A stretch of DNA of 64,000 nucleotides from Longivirga sp036510975 (GCA_036510975.1 DATCCY010000073.1:56806-120805); one strand, 5' to 3'; positions 55,431 to 63,821 are shown, counted from the stretch's first letter. The notes: generated by a model not told the origin, from the sequence alone. A program made the numbers and translations.

Positions 55431-56390
55431 GTGCCAGCGCCCGTGACCCCGCGCGCCGTCGGCGAGCGGATCGCCTACGCCGCACTGCCGGACGGCCTCA
55501 GGAGCTGGATCGACTCCGAGCTCGGTGAACCGGTCGTCGAGGCCGCACCTCAGACCGGCGGGATGTCACCGGGCCCGGCCGCACGCCTCCTCCTCGCCGA
55601 CGGACGCCGCTACTTCGTCAAGGCAGTCGGCCATGAGCTCAACGCAGGCACGCCGCGGCTGTTCCGCCACGAGATCGAGGTGCTGCGCCGGCTCCCACCG
55701 GTGGACTACCGACCGTCGCTGGTCGCGTCGTACGACGACGGCGACTGGCTGGCCCTGGTCCTCGAGGACGTCGAGGGCCATCACCCGAACCTGTCCGACC
55801 CGGCGCAGATCGGCGCGGCGCGCGAGGTCATCCGCGCCCAGAGCAGGGAGCTGACACCGGACCCCGTGCGGATCGAGAGCGAGACGCTCGGCGGATCGGT
55901 CAGCCGCTGGCTCGAGGAGATCAGCGCCGTCGACCCGCACGTGCACGAGCTCCTCCCGCGTTGGTGGCTCGCGCACGAGGCCGGCCTGCTCGCGCGGCTG
56001 GCGACCCTGCCCGACCGCCTCCCCGGCGAGTGCTGGTGCCACCTCGACATCCGCGACGACAACCTGCTCGTCCGGCCCGACGGCTCGGTCGTCGTCCTCG
56101 ACTGGGGCATGAGCCGTCCCGGACCGCCGTGGGTCGACGAGGTGCTCCTCGACCTGCACGACGTGACGGTCCCGGTGTTCGACCGTCGGGCGTCGAGGAT
56201 CCCGGCGTACGGCGTCCCCTCCGACGAGGGCCGCCAGGAGACCGTCACCGATCTCCTGCTGGTGCTCGGGATGTCGCTCGCGGTGATCTCGCACCACCCG
56301 CCGCCTCCCGGGCTGCCGCGGCTGATGTCGTTCCGCCGCGCGGAGTCCCACCGGCTCCTGGTCGGGGCGCGACGCCGCCTCGGGCTCTAG
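55431..56390 (+). CDS. Aminoglycoside-phosphotransferase-like kinase family protein
   Basis: The protein has 319 residues. CWCHLDIRDDNLLVRPDG carries the catalytic Asp and the metal Asn of APH/choline kinase enzymes, and VVVLDWGMSRPGP the DFG-like Asp. ALVLEDVEGHHPNLSD is the hinge region. The target could be a small sugar, amine or antibiotic; resistance is not implied. An N-terminal in-frame extension exists, but I took the GTG VPAPVTPRAVG; GTG at 55443 is as likely. The stop overlaps the msrB stop. Confidence 0.78.
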   Translation: MPAPVTPRAVGERIAYAALPDGLRSWIDSELGEPVVEAAPQTGGMSPGPAARLLLADGRRYFVKAVGHELNAGTPRLFRHEIEVLRRLPPVDYRPSLVASYDDGDWLALVLEDVEGHHPNLSDPAQIGAAREVIRAQSRELTPDPVRIESETLGGSVSRWLEEISAVDPHVHELLPRWWLAHEAGLLARLATLPDRLPGECWCHLDIRDDNLLVRPDGSVVVLDWGMSRPGPPWVDEVLLDLHDVTVPVFDRRASRIPAYGVPSDEGRQETVTDLLLVLGMSLAVISHHPPPPGLPRLMSFRRAESHRLLVGARRRLGL

Positions 56391-56854
56391 CTGCCGGCCG
56401 GAGGCTGCTCGACCGGGTCGAGCCGGATGCTCACCGAGTTGATGCAGTAGCGAAGGTCGGTCGGGGTGCCGTAGCCCTCGCCCTCGAAGACGTGCCCGAG
56501 GTGGCTGCCGCACGACGCACAGCGGACCTCGACGCGCTTCATGCCCATCGACCGGTCCTCGATCTCGATGATCGCGTCGCCGGCCAGCGCGGAGTAGAAC
56601 GACGGCCAACCGCAGTGCGAGTCGAACTTCGTGTCGCTGGTGAACAGGTGGGCACCGCAGGCGCGGCAGGAGTAGGTGCCTCGCGTCTTCGTGTCGGTGT
56701 ACTCGCCGGTGAAGGCGCGCTCGGTGCCCGCCTCGCGGAGCACGTGGTACTCCGCGGGCGTCAGCTGGGACTTCCACTGCTCGTCGGACTTCACCGTCAC
56801 GAACGGCGTGCCGTCGGGCTTGGTCAGGGGCATGGGTCCGGTGTGCGCGCTCAT
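56387..56854 (-). CDS. msrB: Peptide-methionine (R)-S-oxide reductase
   Basis: The protein has 155 residues. CRACGAHLF and CASCGSHLGHVFEGEG bind zinc, HCGWPSFYSAL is the substrate pocket, and RYCINSVSIRL holds the catalytic Cys (Cys/Ser pattern C-x-N). It reduces methionine-R-sulfoxide in oxidised proteins. ATG gives MSAHTGPMPLTKPDG; a second ATG seven codons in is possible. Convergent overlap with the previous gene of two bases. Matches Rv2674. Confidence 0.94.
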   Translation of the reverse strand: MSAHTGPMPLTKPDGTPFVTVKSDEQWKSQLTPAEYHVLREAGTERAFTGEYTDTKTRGTYSCRACGAHLFTSDTKFDSHCGWPSFYSALAGDAIIEIEDRSMGMKRVEVRCASCGSHLGHVFEGEGYGTPTDLRYCINSVSIRLDPVEQPPAGS

Positions 56855-56920
56855 GCCCGAGACGCTACGTCGCACCCAGGACCGCAGCCAGCCAGAACTG
56901 CTCACGAGACCCTTACGGTC

Positions 56921-57550
56921 TCAGCGGGTCGTCTCGACCGTGCGCACCCCGAGCACCGCGCCGAACACGATCAGGCCGACGCCGGAGATCACGTCGATCA
57001 CGCGCAGCGACGTCTCGCCGAGCCGTGCGCCGACGGCCGCCATCACGCCGGCGAGGCCGACGTGCAGGGCGCAGGAACCCAGCGCCGTGCCGAGGACGAA
57101 CGCCGCTGCGTGCCACGGCTCGCCGGCGAGGTCGCTCACCGCGGCACCCGAGAACACCGCGGCCCAGGTGAGGATCGTGAGCGGGTTGCTCGCCGTCGCG
57201 AGCAGCGAGGTCCGGTACGCCGCGCCGGGGGAGAGCACCTCGAGCTCGGACTCACCGCCGAGGCGGACCCGGAACGCGTCGCAGAGGGTGCGCCCGCCGA
57301 TCCACACCAGCACGGCCGCCCCGGCCAGGCCGAGCGAAAGGCGCAGCGAAGCAGCCTGCAGAAGCAGCGAGGCGCCGAGGGCCCCGAGGACGGCGTAGAC
57401 GAGGTCGATCGTCGCGGCCCCCATGCCGATCGCGGCGCCGGGGCGGAACCCGAAGCGCGCCGAGGTGCGCGCGCAGAGCAGGAAGATCGGACCCACCTGG
57501 AGCGCCACGAGCAGCCCGATACCGAATCCGGCGAGGAACGCCGCGATCAC
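56921..57550 (-). CDS. LysE/ArgO-type amino-acid exporter family protein
   Basis: The protein has 209 residues with six membrane helices. VALQVGPIFLLCARTSARFG near the start carries the G-P-x of LysE, and SNPLTILTWAAVFSGAAVSD the N-P motif. It exports amino acids or similar solutes; the substrate is not determined. GTG chosen at VIAAFLAGFGIG, because upstream sequence is polar and without helices. Divergent from the LigD-type gene, 93 bases apart. Confidence 0.83.
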   Translation of the reverse strand: MIAAFLAGFGIGLLVALQVGPIFLLCARTSARFGFRPGAAIGMGAATIDLVYAVLGALGASLLLQAASLRLSLGLAGAAVLVWIGGRTLCDAFRVRLGGESELEVLSPGAAYRTSLLATASNPLTILTWAAVFSGAAVSDLAGEPWHAAAFVLGTALGSCALHVGLAGVMAAVGARLGETSLRVIDVISGVGLIVFGAVLGVRTVETTR

Positions 57551-57643
57551 GACAGGCTCGCGGTCGACGCGTGGCGGCACATGGGGGACATCGTGCCCGT
57601 CGAGCGCACCCGGGCGCACGCCCGTTGCAAGTAGCGTCACCCC

Positions 57644-58693
57644 ATGGCCAAGGAGTTCGGGGCACCGGTCGAGCTGACCGTCGGCGAGCACGTGGTGCGG
57701 GTCAGCAACCCTGAGAAGCCCTACTTCCCGCAGGAGGGCATCACCAAGCTCGAGGTGGTGCAGCACTACGTCGCGTGCGGAGACGGCATCATGCGGGCGC
57801 TGCGCGACCGGCCCACCACGCTCGAGCGCTGGCCCGGAGGAGTCGTCGAAGGCGCGCGGATCTCCACGCGTGAGGGCTTCAAGGGCGAGGCGTTCTACCA
57901 GAAGCGCGTGCCGCAGGGCGCGCCGTCCTACGTCGAGACCGCACACATCACGTTCCCGTCCGGCCGCACCGCCGACGAGGTCGCGCCGACGCACCTCGCC
58001 GTCGTCGCGTGGGCCGCCCAGCTCGGCACCGTGACCTTCCACCCCTGGCCCGTACGCCGCTTCGACGTCGAGCACCCCGACGAGCTGCGCCTCGACCTCG
58101 ACCCCGGACCGGGGACGGACTTCCGCGACGCGGTGGAGGTCGCGCACGTGCTGCACGGCCTGCTCGACGAGCTCGGTATCGTCGGCTGGCCGAAGACCTC
58201 CGGCGGCCGCGGCGTTCACGTCTACGTGCGGATCGAACCGAGGTGGGGGTTCATCGACGTGCGCCACGCGGCCATCGCCATCGGTCGCGAGCTCGAGCGC
58301 CGCCTGCCCGGCCGCGTCACCACCAAGTGGTGGAAGGAGGAGCGGCCGCACGGCACGGTGTTCCTCGACTACAACCAGAACGCGCGCGACCGCACCATCG
58401 CCTCCGCCTACTCGATCCGGCCGAAGGCGCACGCGCCCGTGTCGATGCCCGTGCTGTGGTCCGAGCTCGACGACGTGACGCCGTTCGACTTCACCGTGCG
58501 CACGGCAGGGCCGCGCTTCGCCGAGGTCGGCGATCGCATGAGCGGCATCGACGACACGGCGTACGACATCACGCCGTTCCTCGAGTGGTTCGCCCGCGAC
58601 GAGACCGACCTCGGCGACCTGCCCTACCCGCCCGACTACCCGAAGATGCCGGGGGAGCCTATGCGGGTGCAACCGAGCCGTAAACGGTCCTGA
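57644..58693 (+). CDS. LigD-type polymerase/primase domain protein (stand-alone)
   Basis: The protein has 349 residues. YFPQEGITKLEVVQHYVACG is the family N-terminus and ELRLDLDPGPGTDFRDAVEV carries the Asp-x-Asp metal ligands of the archaeo-eukaryotic primase fold. KTSGGRGVHVYVRI and VFLDYNQNARDRTIASAYS follow. It matches the polymerase domain of bacterial NHEJ ligase LigD, but without ligase or phosphoesterase domains. Known stand-alone relatives fill gaps or add ribonucleotides. No ku gene is in the window. Confidence 0.9.
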   Translation: MAKEFGAPVELTVGEHVVRVSNPEKPYFPQEGITKLEVVQHYVACGDGIMRALRDRPTTLERWPGGVVEGARISTREGFKGEAFYQKRVPQGAPSYVETAHITFPSGRTADEVAPTHLAVVAWAAQLGTVTFHPWPVRRFDVEHPDELRLDLDPGPGTDFRDAVEVAHVLHGLLDELGIVGWPKTSGGRGVHVYVRIEPRWGFIDVRHAAIAIGRELERRLPGRVTTKWWKEERPHGTVFLDYNQNARDRTIASAYSIRPKAHAPVSMPVLWSELDDVTPFDFTVRTAGPRFAEVGDRMSGIDDTAYDITPFLEWFARDETDLGDLPYPPDYPKMPGEPMRVQPSRKRS

Positions 58694-58710
58694 CCTGCAC
58701 AAACACGCCC

Positions 58711-58969
58711 TCACCCCTGGGAGTCCGTGGTGGTCGAGGCAACCGGCTGACCGTTCGACCAGAGCGACACGGTGGCGTTCTTCTGAGGCTGACCGGTGAA
58801 CGCAGACCCGCCCGCTGCCACCGCCGGACCCCCCGACACGGCGACTCTTCCTGTCAACGTGCCCTGCTCCGCCGAACCGAGCCATCCACAAGCGGTCGTG
58901 AGCAGCAACGTGCCGAGTACGGCGGCAAGAAGCGTCCACCTCTGGATCGTGTCGGCGTCTTCCCGTCAC
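58711..58969 (-). pseudogene. Decayed lipoprotein gene with frameshift and truncated end
   Basis: The frame reads RWTLLAAVLGTLLLTTACGW, a lipobox signal with L-T-T-A-C, then a Gly/Val-rich domain and SLWSNGQPVASTTTDSQG before a stop. No ATG or GTG exists in this frame upstream; a TGA does. A GTG at 58969 with a GGAGGG site behind it would give a basic MTGRRRHDPE, a good lipoprotein n-region, but is one base out of frame. TDSQG usually continues into a further strand in carboxypeptidase-regulatory-like domains, so the 3' end also looks cut. TTG at 58908 could start a 65-residue protein. Confidence 0.6.
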
Positions 58970-59055
58970 CCAGACTCGTCCCTCCAGGGTCTCAGACGCA
59001 CGCGATACAACTTCGGTTGCGCCGCCGAGCCGAAGTGCTTCGTACTGCATCGCTA

Positions 59056-59090
59056 GCTGACGGGAAGATCCGGAATCTGGCCCCGTCAGC
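59056..59090. terminator. Hairpin after the 59.1-kb lipoprotein
   Basis: GCTGACGGG and CCCGTCAGC form a perfect 9-bp stem around a 17-base loop, 15 bases past the stop of the lipoprotein gene on the minus strand. Confidence 0.6.
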
Positions 59091-59105
59091 GAGCGCGGCG
59101 AGTCC

Positions 59106-59582
59106 CTACTTGGTCGACACCTTGATGACGCTGCCCCCGGTGAGTTGCCCGCCGTCTTGGTCGATCGTCGTCGTGAGGTTGTAGTACCCGGCTGCGGCGT
59201 CCTTGGGGATGACGATGACGGAGATGGGAGCATCGCCGACCTGATTGGTGGTGACGATGACCGGAGCCGTCAAGGTCGCCGGGCTGTTGGCAGACTTGAG
59301 CGCCGAGACGGATTCGAACGGGCCGGACAACCCGGCACCGAGCCGAACGGTGCTCACCGCGCTGGTCGCCGAAGGACCGAGTGGGGTGGCGAGCCAGTGC
59401 AGATTCATGGTCTCTCCGGGATGACGTATCGCGTCGATGTCACGCGATGAGCAGCAGGAGTACGTCTGCAGGGCCGGACCGGTGGCAACAACGCTGCTCG
59501 TCGAGGAGCACGCGGCAAGGTCAAGAACAAGGGCGGCGGCGGCAGCAGCGGGGAGGAACAGGCGGGAGTTGGGCCGCACCAC
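59106..59582 (-). CDS. Putative lipoprotein of unknown function
   Basis: The protein has 158 residues. RLFLPAAAAAALVLDLAACS is a signal with a lipobox (D-L-A-A-C; Cys25). The mature part contains two neighbouring Cys (YSCCSSRD) and a beta-rich domain (VSTVRLGAGLSGPFESVSAL, APVIVTTNQVGDAPISVIVI, GYYNLTTTIDQDGG) that looks like an immunoglobulin-type fold. I do not recognise a family. GTG start. No neighbouring operon partner, apart from the decayed lipoprotein downstream. Confidence 0.7.
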   Translation of the reverse strand: MVRPNSRLFLPAAAAAALVLDLAACSSTSSVVATGPALQTYSCCSSRDIDAIRHPGETMNLHWLATPLGPSATSAVSTVRLGAGLSGPFESVSALKSANSPATLTAPVIVTTNQVGDAPISVIVIPKDAAAGYYNLTTTIDQDGGQLTGGSVIKVSTK

Positions 59583-59689
59583 TACCCCCTCATGTCCAAT
59601 GTCAGGAGTCGCAGGCTAGTCGCCGGGATGTGCGGTTCGGGGTGAATCCCAGCGATCGCGAAGTGCCTACGTCGGTTTGCGACCACCGG

Positions 59690-59717
59690 GGAACCGGCAC
59701 AATCCGTGGGGTATAGA
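59690..59717 (+). promoter_or_regulatory. Possible promoter for the 59.8-kb gene
   Basis: GGAAC, 16 bases, then GTATAGA: the first element resembles an ECF-sigma -35 and the second contains a TATAGA -10. It lies 110 bases upstream of the ATG at 59827. The assignment is a visual guess. Confidence 0.25.
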
Positions 59718-59826
59718 GGTCCCGGGAATGTAGCCCGCACGCTCCTCGTCGCAGTACCTTGACCGCGACCACAGGGCCACGAGCAACTCCGTGCCTCGTG
59801 CGGCCCGGCGACCAACTGGAGTAGCC

Positions 59827-60126
59827 ATGATCGCGTTCTACCGATCCGCCGCCATCGCGCCGGGCAAGCTCGCCCGCACGTTGGCCTTCGCGAAGGAAGT
59901 GGCCGCCCATATCACCGCGACGACCGGCACCGAGGTGTCGATCGCTCTCCCGGTTGGGGGCAACCCCAATCGCATCGCCTGGTCGACACGGCACAACAGC
60001 CTGGCGGACTTCGACACCATGATGCTGGCGCTCATGGCTGATCCCACCTACGTCGACCTTCTGGCGAAGAGCGCCGAGAACTTCATCCCCGGATCTGTTC
60101 ACGACGAGATTTGGCGTGCTATCTGA
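59827..60126 (+). CDS. Small hypothetical protein (ferredoxin-like dimer type)
   Basis: The protein has 99 residues. MIAFYRSAAIAPGKLARTLA begins with a strand and a helix. TGTEVSIALPVGGNPNRIAW and a helix rich in Met (DTMMLALMADPTYVDLLA) follow. The beta-alpha-beta pattern recalls NIPSNAP or antibiotic-monooxygenase-like domains, without a certain match. No signal or membrane segment. Codon use is less GC-biased than upstream. Confidence 0.6.
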   Translation: MIAFYRSAAIAPGKLARTLAFAKEVAAHITATTGTEVSIALPVGGNPNRIAWSTRHNSLADFDTMMLALMADPTYVDLLAKSAENFIPGSVHDEIWRAI

Positions 60127-60234
60127 CGGCAATCATCGTCACACGGCGTCCTGCGCCGACGATGCCTTGACGGAGGGGCCCGAACTGACCTGCCGATCCA
60201 GCTCGCCTCGTGAACCAGCCCTCGACTCAGGCGC

Positions 60235-60399
60235 TCAGTGGTTGCCCATGTAGTTGTCGAAGCCGAGGCGGAGGGCCACGTTCCCATTGGGCTGCTCCTT
60301 CTTGCCGCACCGCAGGCACTGGATCAGCCGGAGCTGGTCCTCCTCGACGATCGGGTGCCAGGCGTGGAGTCCGATCCAACAAGCGAGTGGCTTCTTCAT
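60235..60399 (-). CDS. Small Cys- and His-rich protein
   Basis: The protein has 54 residues. MKKPLACWIGLHAWHPIVEE then CLRCGKK: an early Cys with Gly-x-His-x-Trp, and a C-x-x-C pair 21 residues on. This arrangement is that of a tiny zinc ribbon and recalls short prophage or plasmid proteins with a C-x-G-x-H-x-W start. ATG chosen. The frame stays open further, to 60546, but the extra part is less plausible. Confidence 0.5.
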   Translation of the reverse strand: MKKPLACWIGLHAWHPIVEEDQLRLIQCLRCGKKEQPNGNVALRLGFDNYMGNH

Positions 60400-60505
60400 G
60401 CGTCGGAAGGTACGCCCTAGCCGCGGGGAAGTCGCGGCATTCGAGGCTCCGTCGCGAACCGGACCGACTGCGCACGTCCGAACCTCTCGCCGATAGCGTG
60501 CAGGC

Positions 60506-60700
60506 ATGGACATTGCCAGGGTTGGCCGGGTCGGCGTGATCGTCATCGTTCTCTTGGTTCTCTCCGCTGCGGCTTTCGTGGTCTTCGCCGCCCTGGGTTA
60601 CTCCCACGCGACCTTCGCTCTGTTCGCCCTGGGACTCGGGCTGGGCGCGATCGTTGTCGGTGTTGTCTCGGCCAGCATGCCATCTGCCAGGGGCCTGTAG
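60506..60700 (+). CDS. Small two-helix membrane protein
   Basis: The protein has 64 residues. MDIARVGRVGVIVIVLLVLS starts the first membrane helix, and ATFALFALGLGLGAIVVGVV is the second, separated by a short Tyr-Ser-His turn. No family recognised. It is divergent to the Cys-rich gene. Confidence 0.5.
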   Translation: MDIARVGRVGVIVIVLLVLSAAAFVVFAALGYSHATFALFALGLGLGAIVVGVVSASMPSARGL

Positions 60701-60807
60701 CGCCTCCTGTATCACTCGACCTGCATCACTCGACGTCTGCGTGACCCGAATCCAGCGCATGGCGAACCTAGGTGCCGATCTGACTCGGGTTGACGCATGG
60801 TTTGGGG

Positions 60808-60978
60808 ATGGTAGACCACCGGCTCGTTCGACTGGTGGGTGGACCGATGGACGGGCGCGAGGTCGAGGCGGACGCCGACGCCGTCGAGGCCCTCGTGACG
60901 ATGGCCGACAACACGCGACACCTCTACCGGGACGACGCGGGCGGGTCGGCGGACGCCTTAGCCTTCACCTACGCCTGA
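60808..60978 (+). CDS. Hypothetical small protein
   Basis: About 56 residues. MVDHRLVRLVGGPMDGREVE, then an acidic helix and the ending LAFTYA. GGPMDG is a loop seen in small phage-like hypothetical proteins. A TTG 18 bases upstream could also start it. Only its maintained frame supports it. Confidence 0.35.
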   Translation: MVDHRLVRLVGGPMDGREVEADADAVEALVTMADNTRHLYRDDAGGSADALAFTYA

Positions 60979-61183
60979 CGGATTGGCTCCGCATAGCCGA
61001 GCAGACGTGCCGCTATCGCTCGTTGCCCGATGCGCCAATCCGGCCACTTGGCTTCGCCTCGTTGATTTCGGGAGTGGCGTCCGCGCTCGTCGGAGTTCTG
61101 TCGGGAGTCTCATCTGGTGGGTGGCCCCGATCGGTGTTCTCCTCGTTCGTTGGGCGTCCAGGTGTGCCGTTTCCACGGGCCGG

Positions 61184-61699
61184 TCAATCCCCTAGAAGCG
61201 CGGTCGCGACCGTGTTCCAGGTGACGTCGTCGGGGTCGCCGTGGCCGTGGGCGAGTATCGAACCGTCGCGGGTGACTACGAACGCCCACACGTCTTCGTT
61301 GCTGGGTATCGCCAGGGCGCGACGGAAGGCGTTGACGTCGGTGTAGACGGTGATGGTTCGGGCCAACACGTCGGGGTCGCCGATGCTCGCGGTCATCCCG
61401 CCGTCGATGAAGCGCCGCACCGGGCGCCATTGGGTAGCCAGGGCAGGGACCTCGACGGCAGCGACCGGTATCGGCTGCGCTTGGCCTCGGGGCGTAGCGG
61501 GTACACCGGCCGCAACGGCGCGATCGATCCACAGGTCCACCCGGCTCTGGTGCCAACGCTGGAACGCAACGACGGCCAACGTGCGTTCGGCCGGGAAGCC
61601 CGATGGCAACCTCAGTCCGACGCCGAGCAGGGTGCGACCAGCAACCTCCGGGAACCGGACCCGGGGTCCCTCTCCCTCACCTGACGTTGTCGGGCTCAC
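61184..61699 (-). CDS. Hypothetical protein, possible thioredoxin-like fold
   Basis: The protein has 171 residues. GLRLPSGFPAERTLAVVAFQ, a helix starting RWHQSRVDLWIDRAVAAG, IPVAAVEVPALATQWRPVRR, then DPDVLARTITVYTDVNAFRR and DVWAFVVTRDGSILAHGHGD give alternating strands and helices with a final strand pair, as in peroxiredoxin/thioredoxin folds. There is no C-x-x-C or catalytic Cys, so a redox role is unlikely. GTG start. Confidence 0.55.
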   Translation of the reverse strand: MSPTTSGEGEGPRVRFPEVAGRTLLGVGLRLPSGFPAERTLAVVAFQRWHQSRVDLWIDRAVAAGVPATPRGQAQPIPVAAVEVPALATQWRPVRRFIDGGMTASIGDPDVLARTITVYTDVNAFRRALAIPSNEDVWAFVVTRDGSILAHGHGDPDDVTWNTVATALLGD

Positions 61700-61876
61700 C
61701 TACTCATCGTGACAGCACCCATCGGCGTTGGCTGGGTGGCGAGCGAACCAAGGCGGTCGGCCACGGCGGCAACCGTCGGTGCGGTTCTATGCACGGTACC
61801 GAGGCGACGGCTGAAGGCGCATCCGATGTGCCTGATGGATCGCCTTCGGGGCGCAGAACCGGCAGGATCGCGAGGC

Positions 61877-62257
61877 ATGGGGGGCACAGGCGATCGCGGT
61901 GGATCGGCTTTGTGGTCTGGCGAGACGATCGCACTGCTCTTGGTGCTAGGCGTTGTACTGACGTTGTTCGCTGTTGGCGGCATGCTGCTCTCGTTCGCCG
62001 ACGCCGCCCTCTGGATCATGCTCTCCTGGGTCGGGATGGTCTTTGCCGCGCTATGTGTGCCGAGAAGCCCTCCGCGTTCGCCGAAGCGCATGGCGGCTTG
62101 GGCGGTCGTGGCTGTTGCCGCCATTCCGACGCTGCTCTGCGGTCACCGCGGTCACCGCATTCATCGACGCCGTCAACTCACACGAGATCTCGGCCGTCGA
62201 GGCCGCGCAGACACCCGACAACGCCTGGCTGTCGGTGACGAACGGCGTGATGATTAG
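61877..62257 (+). CDS. Membrane protein, probably the frameshifted 5' part of a paralog gene
   Basis: The protein has 126 residues. IALLLVLGVVLTLFAVGGML, AALWIMLSWVGMVFAALCVP and MAAWAVVAVAAIPTLLCG are three hydrophobic segments, after which the frame turns into Arg/His-rich nonsense (about residue 88 on). That point coincides with the start, in the +1 frame, of the extracellular domain homologous to the gene at 62717. A multi-helix N-terminus plus that domain probably was one gene. Confidence 0.45.
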   Translation: MGGTGDRGGSALWSGETIALLLVLGVVLTLFAVGGMLLSFADAALWIMLSWVGMVFAALCVPRSPPRSPKRMAAWAVVAVAAIPTLLCGHRGHRIHRRRQLTRDLGRRGRADTRQRLAVGDERRDD

Positions 62258-62528
62258 TGGGCCGTACTCGGGTGAGGTGTTGGTCGCTTACGTTGAGCCG
62301 GACTGGCTGTATTCGGAGTTGCAGCTCACGACTGCCGGTGCCCCGCTCGTGGTGAGCGACTCCCAAGTGGTGGTTCCGACGCATGCAACCTTCAACCCGG
62401 CGAAGGCCCTGAGCCGTATCACTATCCCGCCGTTCGGGAGCGGTGCCGTCACCTACACGGTGCGTGACGACGGCAGCGGCTTGAAGGTCGCGAGTGTGTT
62501 CTCCGTGATGACGGGTTCGAACGGCTGA
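62139..62528 (+). pseudogene. Paralog of the 62.7-kb gene lacking an in-frame N-terminus
   Basis: From AVTAVTAFIDAVNSHEISAV to DGSGLKVASVFSVMTGSNG this frame parallels the protein at 62717 throughout (AAQTPDNAW against AAQTPDNSW, QVVVPTHATF against QVVVQTHATF, GSGAVTYTVRD against GSGAVTYTLRN). No start codon or membrane anchor precedes it in this frame. The 61877 gene ends in the -1 frame over its first codons. I read it as a frameshift; a sequencing error is possible. Confidence 0.65.
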
Positions 62529-62716
62529 GGACCCCGGCACGACTCACCGCCCGCGAAGTGCATCGGTTCTAGCCACCAAGGGTCCGGCATCCGGTCGCTT
62601 CGTTGCACCAGTTGTTTCTGGTCGCGCTTCACGGGTCCGGACCCTCGTAGCCTGGAACTGGCCGCTTAGGGCGGCACAGCCCTGGTCACTCATGTGGCGG
62701 CCGGGAGGTGAGTGCA

Positions 62717-63247
62717 GTGACTGATATTCAGCACCAGCAGATCCCTGAGACGGCGCCCGTGGAGCACCGCCGTACGGCACTGGTCTGGTTGCTCGCAGGG
62801 GGGCTTGCGGTCGCCCTGCTCGCGGTCATCGGGCTCGGTGCCTGGGTCTACAACGATCATCACCAGACGGCCAGCCAGCAGAACGCCGTCGCCGCGGTCA
62901 CCGCGTACATCAACGCTGTCAACGGGAACGACATGACGGCGGTCAAGGCGGCGCAGACGCCCGACAACTCCTGGATGACCGTGGTGAACGGTGCAGTCTT
63001 CGACGGACCGTACCAGGCCGAGGCGTTGGTCACCCAGGAGGCCGACTGGCTCTCGTCGGGCCTGAACCTCGCAACGATCGGCACCCCGCTGGTGTTCAGC
63101 GACACCCAGGTGGTCGTGCAGACGCACGCCACCTTCAGCACGGACCCCACAAGGGGTGGGAGCGGCGCCGTCACCTACACGCTGCGGAACGCCGGCAGCG
63201 GGCTGAAGGTTTCGAGTGCCGTCTTCGTAGTGACCAGCTCGAACTGA
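62717..63247 (+). CDS. Membrane-anchored extracellular protein (NTF2-like or Mce-associated type)
   Basis: The protein has 176 residues. After about 17 polar residues comes one helix (ALVWLLAGGLAVALLAVIGL). AVAAVTAYINAVNGNDMTAV begins an extracellular alpha+beta domain, and GSGAVTYTLRNAGSGLKVSS ends it. Single-anchor proteins with this opening resemble lumazine-binding/NTF2-like or Mce-associated proteins; no ligand is known. GTG ACT is preferred to GTG nine bases earlier, because GGGAGGTG sits seven bases before it. Confidence 0.65.
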   Translation: MTDIQHQQIPETAPVEHRRTALVWLLAGGLAVALLAVIGLGAWVYNDHHQTASQQNAVAAVTAYINAVNGNDMTAVKAAQTPDNSWMTVVNGAVFDGPYQAEALVTQEADWLSSGLNLATIGTPLVFSDTQVVVQTHATFSTDPTRGGSGAVTYTLRNAGSGLKVSSAVFVVTSSN

Positions 63248-63269
63248 AGATCCGGGCAACCAGTCGATT

Positions 63270-63295
63270 GGCTGCGGCCGGACAAGGCCGCAGCC
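63270..63295. terminator. Hairpin after the 62.7-kb gene
   Basis: GGCTGCGGCC-GGACAA-GGCCGCAGCC is a perfect 10-bp stem with a 6-base loop, 22 bases past the stop at 63247. Confidence 0.8.
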
Positions 63296-63413
63296 GATCA
63301 GCCCGTCACCTCAGGCAACAACCACCCACCAACTGCCACAGAGCGCAGCGCTGAGAGCGCACGCGAAGTGCCTGATTCTGGTCGCGCAGGCTTGGCAGCG
63401 GTTGGATGGGGCC

Positions 63414-63821
63414 GTGACGTACATGGCCGATCCACGGGTGGATGACTACATCAAGGCATTGCCCGACTGGCAAGCGGCGATCTGCCGCGACCTTCGTGCC
63501 CTGGTTCACGAAGCCGATCCGGAGGTGGTCGAGACCGTCAAGCGGACCGATCGCCCGTACTTCACGCTGATGGGCAACATCTGCGCCCTGCTCGCAGCCA
63601 GGAACCACGTGAACCTGTTCCTCTACGACGGTGCGATCGTGCCCGACCCGGCCGGGATCATCACTGGCGGCCACGACAACACCACGGCGCGAACTATCGC
63701 CTTCGGAGAGGGCGACGTCCTCAACAGGGATGCCCTGCTGGTGATGCTCCGTCAGATCATCGCGAACAACCGAGCCGGTGGTTGGCGCAAGATCAAGAGC
63801 GCGGCTCCGCCTACGGCGTGA
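63414..63821 (+). CDS. DUF1801 family protein
   Basis: The protein has 135 residues. ADPRVDDYIKALPDWQAAIC begins the fold, RALVHEADPEVVETVKRTDR follows, then PYFTLMGNICALLAARNHVN and a C-terminal helical part (DALLVMLRQIIANNRA). This is DUF1801 (YdhG-like), a small alpha/beta protein of unknown role. GTG at 63414 or ATG at 63423 can start it; a TTG earlier is unlikely. Confidence 0.82.
   Translation: MTYMADPRVDDYIKALPDWQAAICRDLRALVHEADPEVVETVKRTDRPYFTLMGNICALLAARNHVNLFLYDGAIVPDPAGIITGGHDNTTARTIAFGEGDVLNRDALLVMLRQIIANNRAGGWRKIKSAAPPTA

Noticed and set aside
55431..56390. Reading the APH-like gene as antibiotic resistance
   Set aside because: The kinase motifs are general to choline, sugar and aminoglycoside kinases; nothing shows a drug substrate.
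60979..61183. Small basic frames between 60.98 and 61.2 kb
   Set aside because: They have no ribosome site or family pattern and partly overlap the opposite-strand gene at 61184.
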